From Paenibacillus sp. FSL H3-0469 (lineage in GTDB: Bacteria; Bacillota; Bacilli; Paenibacillales; Paenibacillaceae): a stretch of 64,000 nt of DNA. The stretch lies in the NCBI RefSeq assembly GCF_038051945.1, contig NZ_CP150302.1:4774001-4838000 (forward strand), written 5' to 3'. Of the stretch, positions 33,161 to 40,243 are shown piece by piece (within the stretch, counting starts at the first letter, position 1; every line of letters starts with the position of its first letter). The notes below the pieces were generated by a model. It was given only the letters and a program-made list of their open reading frames with translations, ran no database searches and was not told the origin of the DNA. Position numbers and translations under genes: made by a program.

Positions 33161-35154
33161 CCGTGAAGAGTAACGCAGAAGCTGCGGGTGGAGGGCCGGA
33201 TCAGCGGCAACGCCTAATTCATAAGATGGCCGGACTGGAATCCCGCTATGATCCGGCGATCTGCATGCTGCGCTCCCCGTTCAGCAGCCCGGGTTATCAT
33301 ACGACGCTGAAGCAGGCGGAGTTCATCCACTCCACCAGAGACTCGCTCAGCTATGCGCTGGGACTGCTCGACACGGAGCTGACCGGTTACGAAGAGCGGG
33401 CCTTCGATATTATCCGGCAGGTAATCTCCTTGCAGGATACGGACCCGGCGCATGATACCTTCGGCATCTGGTCCTGGTTCTATGAGGAGCCGTTGGACCA
33501 GATGGCTCCGCCGGACTGGAATTGGGCGGACTTCTGCGGCAGCCGTCTGGTGCAGGCCCTTTCACGCCACGGCCACCGCTTCCCGGACGATCTGCGGGAG
33601 GCGGCCGTCTTGTCCATAGAGTGTGCCTGCGAAGCCATTATCCGGCGGAATGTCGGACCGGATTATACCAATATTGCAATTATTGGTGCGTTCGTGACCC
33701 GAATCGCCGGGGAGAAGCTGGGGCGTAAGGATTATGCCGACTATGGGCTGGAGCGGCTAAGAAGGCTATATGCTCATACACTGAAGCATGGGGCTTTTCA
33801 GGAGTACAACAGCCCGGTCTACACCTACATTGCCATTCTGGAGCTGTCGAAGCTTCAGTCCGAGACCTCGGACAGCAGGGTCAGGGCTTGGACCAGGGAC
33901 CTGCTTGAGCTGACCTGGAGGACCGTGGCCAGGTATTATCATCCCGCCACGGCCCAGTGGTCCGGGCCGCATTCCCGCTGCTACGGGGTGCTGCTGGAGG
34001 ACCAGAGCAAGGCGTTTCTGCAACTGGCAACAGGAGGAGCCGCGATGTTCTTCCCATGGGAGGAGTTGCCCTACGAAGAGGAATGGTATAAGAGCGGCAT
34101 CCGTTGTCCCCCTGCCTATCTGGAGAGCTTCAAGGTTACTGAGACGAAGGAGGTAAGGCAACGCTTGGAGGGGGAGGGAGAAAAAGAGGGAGAAGAAGGA
34201 AAAGAGGGAGGGGAAGGTCAGGAGCGTGAGGAAGGACGGAGGGGGGAGCAGGGTCAGGAACGGGAGCAGGTGCAGGTGCAGGGTCAGGTGCAGAAACTGG
34301 AGTCTAGTCAGGTGCAGGGGCAGGTGCAGAATCAGGGGCATGACGGCAAGTGGGCGGTCACTTATATGACTCCGCAGTGGAGCATGGGTTCCTTCACCCA
34401 CAGTGACCTGTGGAACCAAAGACGGCCGCTGCTGATCTATGCAGATCATTACGGCCAACCGGCCTATATCCGGCTCCGGTGCCTGCATGACGGCTATGAC
34501 TATTGCTCCGCACGCTTCCAATCGCTGCAGGAGGCAGGCCATGTGCTGTTCGGGATCGATTTCATAACGGATGGCGGGGATACCCATCCGAATCTGGACC
34601 GGACCGGCGGTGTGATTGCGTGCTCGGACCTTCGGCTGCGCCTGGAGGTTGGCGGCGCTCTGGAGGGAGTTACAGCCGGATTCACTGAGGAAGGTGCGGT
34701 AATCAGCATCGGAGGCACGGAGTTTAGCCTGACCACTTGGTTCGCAGCATTCAGCGGGCCGGCGGATGCAGGGAACCGCTTGGCATGGGAGATTCATAGG
34801 GCAGACGGCCGGATGAATATCGATATGATTCTCTACGCCGGTCCGCGCAGGATGATGGACTTCACCTCCATGCAGCAGGCCGCGCTGGTGTTCTCTCTGG
34901 CGGCTGGGGAGGAGGGGGAATTGAACTCTGCCCCGCTTCTTGAGCTGACGGATGAGGGCGGGCTGCGGGTTAGCAGCGGCGTAGAATACGAAGAGGAGGG
35001 AGCGCAGGGAACTGTAGGAAGGAAGGCAACGGGTGGTGGTGGGGCGAAAAGCGTAAAAAGCGTAAAAAGCGTAAAAAGCGTAAAAAGCATAAAAAGCGTA
35101 AAAAGCATGAAAGGCGGGTTCGTACTTAATCTGCGGCCCGCTCCGGGAGAGTAG
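33157..35154 (+). CDS. Unknown 665-aa protein of the glycan cluster with low-complexity insertions
   Basis: The start overlaps the GH105 stop (ATGA). Residues 1-330 are helical and aromatic-rich (FGIWSWFYEEPLDQMAPPDWNWADF, WSGPHSRCYGVLLEDQSKAFL), like an alpha/alpha toroid. Residues about 395-615 look like a beta-sandwich (WAVTYMTPQWSMGSFTHSDLWNQRRPLLIYADHYGQPAY). That layout fits polysaccharide lyases or related hydrolases, but no family was recognised. Between them, residues about 336-394 are almost only Glu, Gly, Gln, Arg and Val, and residues 631-651 are seven Lys-Ser-(Val/Ile/Met) repeats. Both look like recent in-frame repeat expansions. No signal peptide. Confidence 0.82.
   Translation: MTVKSNAEAAGGGPDQRQRLIHKMAGLESRYDPAICMLRSPFSSPGYHTTLKQAEFIHSTRDSLSYALGLLDTELTGYEERAFDIIRQVISLQDTDPAHDTFGIWSWFYEEPLDQMAPPDWNWADFCGSRLVQALSRHGHRFPDDLREAAVLSIECACEAIIRRNVGPDYTNIAIIGAFVTRIAGEKLGRKDYADYGLERLRRLYAHTLKHGAFQEYNSPVYTYIAILELSKLQSETSDSRVRAWTRDLLELTWRTVARYYHPATAQWSGPHSRCYGVLLEDQSKAFLQLATGGAAMFFPWEELPYEEEWYKSGIRCPPAYLESFKVTETKEVRQRLEGEGEKEGEEGKEGGEGQEREEGRRGEQGQEREQVQVQGQVQKLESSQVQGQVQNQGHDGKWAVTYMTPQWSMGSFTHSDLWNQRRPLLIYADHYGQPAYIRLRCLHDGYDYCSARFQSLQEAGHVLFGIDFITDGGDTHPNLDRTGGVIACSDLRLRLEVGGALEGVTAGFTEEGAVISIGGTEFSLTTWFAAFSGPADAGNRLAWEIHRADGRMNIDMILYAGPRRMMDFTSMQQAALVFSLAAGEEGELNSAPLLELTDEGGLRVSSGVEYEEEGAQGTVGRKATGGGGAKSVKSVKSVKSVKSIKSVKSMKGGFVLNLRPAPGE
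35047..35109. repeat. 9-bp tandem repeat (AAAAGCRTA/ATG) x7, in-frame
   Basis: Seven 9-bp units encode Lys-Ser-Val/Ile/Met near the C-terminus of the 665-aa protein. The unit length keeps the reading frame whatever the copy number. Confidence 0.95.
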
Positions 35155-35178
35155 CTGATATCACCGATCAAAGGCCAA

Positions 35179-35575
35179 ATGTATTCAAAAAACCGATCAC
35201 ATTCGGCGCTGATTGGGCGCGTGGGCTGAATGTAATCGAAAAACCGACCACAATTGGATCGGGAGCGCCACGCAACATAAATGTAATCGAAAAACCGACC
35301 ACAATTAGACTGGGAGCGCCACGCAACATAAATGTAATCGAAAAACCGACCACAATTAGACTGGGAGCGCCACGCAACCCAAATGTAATCGAAAAACCGA
35401 CCACAATTGGATCGGGAGCGCCACGCAACATAAATGTAATCGAAAAACCGACCACAATTAGACTGGGAGCGCCACGCAACCCAAATGTAATCGAAAAACT
35501 GACCACAATTGGACTGGGAGCGCCGCGCAACACAAATGTAATCGAAAAACCGAACACAATGCGTAGGGCGGGCTG
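35179..35575 (+). repeat. 51-bp tandem repeat array with palindromic core, eight units
   Basis: Core starts (ATGTAATCG or variant) fall at 35179, 35230, 35281, 35332, 35383, 35434, 35485 and 35536: exactly 51 bp each time. The core pairs ATGTAATCG with the following CGACCACAAT (or CGATCACAT) around AAAAAC. The other half of each unit (GGGAGCGCCACGCAAC) is shared by the middle units only. The array fills the gap between the convergent 665-aa protein and alpha/beta hydrolase genes (35155-35698). Confidence 0.97.
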
Positions 35576-35698
35576 TCCATGATGAAAATGTGAGCAATAA
35601 CAGTAATTCCTTGCAGAGGCGGAGCGGATAACGGACAAAGCGATGGTATTGCTGCTTTCCGCTCCGGCATCTCTACAGACTGTACGGTCGCCGCTTCG

Positions 35699-37198
35699 TC
35701 ATAGGTCTGCGAACTTCATCTCAGGAAAGCGGGGGTCCGGCTGGTTCAACAACATCCCGCCTTCCTTTTTCAAATATTTATCAAAAAAGTCCAGTATATA
35801 CGCATTCGTAATGGCCTCCGCTCTTTCAGGCGCAAGTTGTCCGGTGGCACCGAGTAATTGAAAGATCGGCGAAATAAACTGTGCATTCGTAAAGTTCAAA
35901 TGCTCTGTATTGTCGATGTACAGCACTTGTCCTCCTGCTTCTAGCGCTTCGCGCATCCGTTGAAGCTCTAATTTTTTGGCTTGCGCCGTTTGATTCTCCC
36001 ATTCTCTAGTAGAGCCCATCTGTTTAAGCTCTGCATCAGTATAGACCTTGTTCTCTATCACCCGCTGGAACGACTTGAAATTACTTTCCGAATTCATGAA
36101 CATAAACGGCTTTTGCAGGCGGCCCCGGTCGTGCAGCCGATACAGTCCTCCATCCAGATCTATTCCAGCGGTAATGCGCGGATCATACGAAGCATCATAT
36201 GCGGTAGCCCCGCCGATTGAATGGCCGAATATGCCTACATGGGCCAGATCCATTTTCCCTTTGAAACGGCTTGCGGTCTGCCCGGATTGGAGAAGCTCGA
36301 ACTGATCTAATACAAATGACACATCCTCAGTGAAAACTGCGCCTAACTTGTCGCGGGTCTGGCTTTCGGTCCGGTAATCATTGTTGGACGAAAATAGCTT
36401 GTCGGTAGTGTTGGCCGCGATCCGTCCATCCGGAAATTCAGTAGCAAATGTATTATACGTATGGTCTATCGCAGCAACAATATATCCATGACTCGCAAGC
36501 TCTTCAGCCTGAGTGGTATGAAGGAAGCGGGAAGAGCCATTACCCGGATTCACAATAATTAACGGATACTGGTTACTTGCCGAAGCGATCTCTGCCCCCG
36601 GATAAGCGTGACTGGCCACAAACTTCAGATATTGAAAAGTAACCCCCGGAAGACCGTATTGCTCAGCCATGTAGCTTAAAATGCCTGGACTTGGGATCCA
36701 GGGAGCATAAGCACCGCGGGTACTGGCTTCCGCCGGATACCACACCTGAACCATCAGTTCCCTGCTCTGCCCTCCAGTACTGTCGAAAGTCTCTTTCCGG
36801 GCTGTATCTGCAAAATGAAAAGCTTGTGTACCCACCTTAAATTCCCCTGTCGGTGCAGGCAGCTTGAATACAGGGAAAATATACATAAGCCCCGCCGTTG
36901 CAACGAGCATCATCCCTATAGCGGTATTTGCTAAGCCCCGTAGAAAGCGTGGGATTCGGGGCAGTGCGTTCCTTTTAACATAACGATACACGGAAACAGC
37001 CAACGACATCATCGTTACGCAGTACAGCAGCAATAGCTGAATCCGGTAGCCTTCTGCCATCCAATGAATGAACATAAGGAGTGTAGCGATCCCGCTTGCG
37101 GTGAGTAAGGGCATGATCCGGCGGTCCTTATGCAGTAAGAATGTTAATACAAGCACAATAATATCCGCGAAAAAAAGCAACATTTCGAATGCTCTCAT
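35699..37198 (-). CDS. Membrane-anchored alpha/beta hydrolase (platelet-activating-factor acetylhydrolase-like)
   Basis: 499 aa. The N-terminus has four hydrophobic segments (about residues 4-21, 29-46, 52-70, 87-108), then an extracytoplasmic alpha/beta hydrolase domain. The nucleophile elbow is GHSIGGATA (serine), with an acidic residue in AGIDLDGG and His in EHLNF near the C-terminus completing a plausible triad. VNPGNGSSRFLHTTQAEELASHGYIVAAIDHTYN gives the oxyanion-strand region. The start at 37198 follows AAGGAG by seven bases; a TTG two codons upstream was rejected. Substrate unknown. Confidence 0.88.
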   Translation of the reverse strand: MRAFEMLLFFADIIVLVLTFLLHKDRRIMPLLTASGIATLLMFIHWMAEGYRIQLLLLYCVTMMSLAVSVYRYVKRNALPRIPRFLRGLANTAIGMMLVATAGLMYIFPVFKLPAPTGEFKVGTQAFHFADTARKETFDSTGGQSRELMVQVWYPAEASTRGAYAPWIPSPGILSYMAEQYGLPGVTFQYLKFVASHAYPGAEIASASNQYPLIIVNPGNGSSRFLHTTQAEELASHGYIVAAIDHTYNTFATEFPDGRIAANTTDKLFSSNNDYRTESQTRDKLGAVFTEDVSFVLDQFELLQSGQTASRFKGKMDLAHVGIFGHSIGGATAYDASYDPRITAGIDLDGGLYRLHDRGRLQKPFMFMNSESNFKSFQRVIENKVYTDAELKQMGSTREWENQTAQAKKLELQRMREALEAGGQVLYIDNTEHLNFTNAQFISPIFQLLGATGQLAPERAEAITNAYILDFFDKYLKKEGGMLLNQPDPRFPEMKFADL

Positions 37199-37374
37199 GT
37201 TCAATCTCCTTTTAACTAATGTTCATTTGGTTTCTTATCTGCTTACATAAAGACGGCGTTGCCCGCTAAAATATATCAATCCCCTGTATTTTGCGATAAA
37301 CGACAAAGAAGCCACTGGTACGCCCAGCGGCTTGGTTGTATCGTATTCAGGTCCCCGATCAGGAACATATTTCA

Positions 37375-37411
37375 AGGAGCTGGCCCCGCGATACGGGGAC
37401 AAGCTCCTGTG
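37375..37411 (-). terminator. Possible hflX terminator hairpin
   Basis: GGAGCT/AGCTCC outer and CCCCG/CGGGG inner pairs around CGATA form a stable stem after the hflX stop codon. The T-run on the minus strand is weak (CCTTGAAAT). A smaller hairpin with a better T-run lies at 37309-37337. Confidence 0.45.
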
Positions 37412-37424
37412 ACATCCAGCGATT

Positions 37425-38696
37425 TTATTGCGGCAGCTCTACAAAATCATCTCTGAACCGCTCGTAATCGGCGGCCCGGCATTCCAGCTTCAGGCGTGTG
37501 CCCTGCTCCTCGTAGCTGACGGACTGCACATCGGCATGTTCGTTGAAATAGGAGACAATGCTGCCCCGGTCGAACGGGACCAGGATCTCACACTGAACAT
37601 AGTCGGTGAAGATGCGGCTGCGGATCAGAGTGACCAGCTCGGCGGTCCCGCGGTTTTTCTTAGCAGACAGGGTTACAGAGTTCTCCTCCACCTGCGGGTA
37701 AGGCTCCTCCCTGAGATCAGCCTTGTTGTAGGCGTACAGGGTAGGGATTCCGTCAGCGCCCAGCGCCTTCAGGGTCTCATTCGTAACAGCCATATGCTGC
37801 TCATGCTGCGGATCAGCAATATCGACGACATGAATCAGCAGATCGGCTTCCGTTACCTCCTCCAGGGTCGAGCGGAACGCCTTCACCAGATGATGGGGCA
37901 GCTGGCTGACGAAGCCTACGGTGTCGGTTAGCAGGAAGGTTTTGTGATCGGGCAGCGCAATGCTGCGCACTGAGGTCTCAAGCGTCGCGAACAGCATATC
38001 CTTGGCGAGCACGCCTTTGCCCGAACCGGGATGATAGGTCTCGACCAGGGTGTTCATTAAGCTGGACTTGCCGGTGTTGGTGTAGCCGACCAGACAGACC
38101 ACAGGCACCTCGTTCTTATGCCGCTGCTTACGCTGGATCTGGCGCCTTGCGACCTGCGTCTGCAGCTCTAACTGCAATACGGAGATCCGCTCTTCAATCC
38201 GTCTGCGGTCCAGCTCCAGCTTGGTTTCCCCGGCCCCTCTATTCTTCAGACCGGCCCCGCCGCCTTGTCTGCCAAGAGACTCACGCAGACCGCTCAGGCG
38301 GGGCAGCATATATTGCAGCTGTGCGACCTCTACCTGAAGCTGGGCTTCCTTGGTCTTCGCCCGCGAGGCGAAGATATTCAGAATCAGAATGGTCCGGTCA
38401 ATGACCTGGCGGTCCAGTGATGACTCCAGATTGCGGATCTGGGAGGGAGACAGCTCATCATTGAAAATAACGACCGGTGCATCATGCTGCTCCATCAGCA
38501 GCGCCAGCTCCTGGATTTTGCCGGACCCGATGTAATGCGACGGGTTCACCCGGCTGGATTTCTGGCTAAGCTCAGCCACGACCTCAATCTCGCAGGCGGC
38601 TGCCAGATTACGCAGCTCCTCCATGGAATAAGCGAAGTTCGTGTCGTTCTGCAGCTGTACGCCGACGATAACGGCTTTCTGTTGTACGGGTTCCAT
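37425..38696 (-). CDS. hflX: GTPase HflX
   Basis: 423 aa. HflX binds ribosomes, splits stalled 70S particles and in some bacteria protects against antibiotics. It has the N-terminal HflX domain (residues 1-190; NPSHYIGSGKIQEL, VVIFNDELSPSQIRNLE, GLRESLGRQGGGAGLKNRGAGETKLELDRRRIEERI) and a G domain with P-loop GYTNTGKSS (204-212), DTVGFVSQLPH and NKAD. The start at 38696 has GGAGGT ten bases upstream; an ATG six codons earlier overlaps that site. The gene is preceded by an unusually long leader with a promoter, a short leader peptide and an intrinsic terminator. Confidence 0.96.
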   Translation of the reverse strand: MEPVQQKAVIVGVQLQNDTNFAYSMEELRNLAAACEIEVVAELSQKSSRVNPSHYIGSGKIQELALLMEQHDAPVVIFNDELSPSQIRNLESSLDRQVIDRTILILNIFASRAKTKEAQLQVEVAQLQYMLPRLSGLRESLGRQGGGAGLKNRGAGETKLELDRRRIEERISVLQLELQTQVARRQIQRKQRHKNEVPVVCLVGYTNTGKSSLMNTLVETYHPGSGKGVLAKDMLFATLETSVRSIALPDHKTFLLTDTVGFVSQLPHHLVKAFRSTLEEVTEADLLIHVVDIADPQHEQHMAVTNETLKALGADGIPTLYAYNKADLREEPYPQVEENSVTLSAKKNRGTAELVTLIRSRIFTDYVQCEILVPFDRGSIVSYFNEHADVQSVSYEEQGTRLKLECRAADYERFRDDFVELPQ

Positions 38697-38731
38697 ATAT
38701 AGATCAACCTCCATAGTGTAATTTGGGCATC

Positions 38732-38759
38732 AAAAAAGCACAGGCAGTCTGCCTGTGCT
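38732..38759 (-). terminator. Intrinsic terminator in the hflX leader (attenuator)
   Basis: On the minus strand a perfect ten-pair stem AGCACAGGCA/TGCCTGTGCT with a three-base loop is followed by six T, 36 bp before the hflX start. The only visible promoter lies about 450 bp upstream of this terminator, so it should stop hflX transcription unless read through. Confidence 0.88.
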
Positions 38760-39113
38760 AACAGTAGGTGGAGGAACAACAGAATAAAGTCTGGTATAGC
38801 CCGCTGCGCGGGAGCAGCTATACGGCCATGCTTGCCATAGACACCATGAAGGTTTAAGCAACAGGGGCGAGGGCCCCGGCAACTTAAAAAGATATAAAGC
38901 TAATCCTCCCGGTAAACACAGATCCTGGCTGCCTATACAAGACAGAAGACATTCTTGCATAAAGGATACAAGGCTATCAGGCACAGTGTATCATTTACAG
39001 GTATCAGTGTACGGTTTGCGGATTAACAGGTGTATGCTATGGGTTACGTGTTATGGACAGACTTATCCTGAGTCCTCTGCACAAGGCAGAGCTTTCGCGC
39101 TATGGGAAAATAA

Positions 39114-39152
39114 TTAGCCGCGCAAAGTGCGAATCCGGATATAGTCTATCAC
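39114..39152 (-). CDS. Putative hflX leader peptide (12 aa)
   Basis: GTG start, 12 codons (MIDYIRIRTLRG), stop. GGAGGG lies six bases before the GTG. It begins about 25 bases after the expected transcription start of the promoter at 39185-39213 and lies upstream of the attenuator. Leader peptides in this position often sense ribosome stalling. A hairpin CTCTGC/GCAGAG follows at 39075-39091. Translation is inferred. Confidence 0.5.
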   Translation of the reverse strand: MIDYIRIRTLRG

Positions 39153-39184
39153 ACGCAACCCTCCGTTCTAAAAAAGTTACATTG

Positions 39185-39213
39185 ATTTTAGCACAGTCCT
39201 TGTCATCTGGCAA
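39185..39213 (-). promoter_or_regulatory. Sigma-A promoter for the hflX leader
   Basis: The minus strand reads TTGCCA, 17 bp, TAAAAT. It would give a transcript with a leader of about 470 bases before hflX. Within 38697-39335 this promoter, the leader peptide and the terminator are the only features supported. Confidence 0.72.
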
Positions 39214-39335
39214 CAACCCCCAGTAAGCGGGAGTGTGTGTGATTTGACATGTGCCATGGTCTGTCAACCGACCAGAAACTTCCATTTTCATCTGCATATC
39301 CTATGGAATACGGCTCTAATCGGAGGGTGATAACT

Positions 39336-40130
39336 ATGCCTATATTAACAACCAATATGTTAACAAAGAACCCTACCCCGGGAGCAGGGCCCATCAGTCA
39401 GGCTGTGGTGAAGGTAGTGAACAATGGTGTAGCCCAGGGAACGGTCTATTTAACCGGGTTAAATAATGATGTAAGCCCCGCAACGCTGTTCGCGCAGGAG
39501 CTGTTTGAGTCGAACTATCGGGAAGTTATGACCAAAACGTATAATATTACGCAGAATTTTTTTCAATTCAACATTGCTTACTCCCAGGAGCAGATCCGGG
39601 TCCGGATCTATCTGGTGGACAGCGGCGGGCTCTGGATTCCCGTTTCCCTGCAGCCCATAGCGGTGAGCCGGATTACCTCTGAATTCCGTAACAATATTCC
39701 CGTAACCGGCAGCGACACCGCAGCCCTCAGCTTCCGCAGAAGCACCACGATCGCCGTTCCTGAGGCAGTGGCATCCGAGATCGTTCCAGACGGGCTGGAG
39801 ATTCTGGCCTCCACCCCCATCCGCTATAAGGTGATAGCCGGGGGGACCGTTAACGGGGCTTTCGTGAATTACCCTACGCCGACTACAGCTATCCCTGTCA
39901 CTGAAACAGCGTTGCTGGTGAACTATACCTGTACATCGGTCACAGGCGGACGGGTGCTGACTCAAGGCATCGGCTCCGGCATATCCGGGGCGTACCAGAA
40001 TGTGGCGGCGAATCTGCTGAATCAGCGGCTCGCTTACGATCTTCAGCTATTGCCGGTCACGCTGGTGGTCAGCTCGCTTGCCGGTGAGGACAATGTGGCG
40101 GTTACCTTCAGAATGTCTGAGCAATGGTGA
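39336..40130 (+). CDS. Small beta-rich protein of unknown function
   Basis: 264 aa, no signal peptide. The N-terminus (MPILTTNMLTKNPTPGAGPISQAVVKVVNNGVAQGTVYLTGLN) resembles in style the N-domain of the collagen-like protein at 20821 (a beta-rich opening with a KVxNN-type strand). The rest is rich in Val, Thr, Ile and Asn with predicted beta strands; a C-terminal half begins near residue 140 (VPEAVASEIVPDGLEILAST). The start was set by GGAGGG before the ATG at 39336; an upstream start lacks a ribosome site. It may be a spore- or cell-surface protein, but no family was recognised. Confidence 0.8.
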   Translation: MPILTTNMLTKNPTPGAGPISQAVVKVVNNGVAQGTVYLTGLNNDVSPATLFAQELFESNYREVMTKTYNITQNFFQFNIAYSQEQIRVRIYLVDSGGLWIPVSLQPIAVSRITSEFRNNIPVTGSDTAALSFRRSTTIAVPEAVASEIVPDGLEILASTPIRYKVIAGGTVNGAFVNYPTPTTAIPVTETALLVNYTCTSVTGGRVLTQGIGSGISGAYQNVAANLLNQRLAYDLQLLPVTLVVSSLAGEDNVAVTFRMSEQW

Positions 40131-40243
40131 AGACCGCCGGGTGAACGCCCGTTACTTGCCACGCCGGCTGACTGGTAACAGACCAATGCCAGGCCTGTAG
40201 CAGATAAAAGATAGCCGGAACAGGGGGTATCCGCAGCAGCGGG

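Noticed and set aside
35179..35575. CRISPR-like appearance of the 51-bp array
   Set aside because: The sequences between cores are nearly identical within the array rather than unique spacers, and no cas genes are present.
34833..35597. Minus-strand open frame with 17-residue repeats
   Set aside because: It is created by the 51-bp array and runs antisense into the 665-aa gene; no ribosome site precedes its TTG start.
38730..38984. 84-aa frame running through the hflX leader and ending on the terminator T-run
   Set aside because: No ribosome site before its starts, and odd Trp/Pro/Leu-rich composition; the 12-codon peptide upstream is the better leader candidate.
38760..39110. hflX leader as a T-box or known riboswitch
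   Set aside because: I found no T-box TGGNACC sequence and no recognisable riboswitch core; attenuation by a leader peptide fits better.
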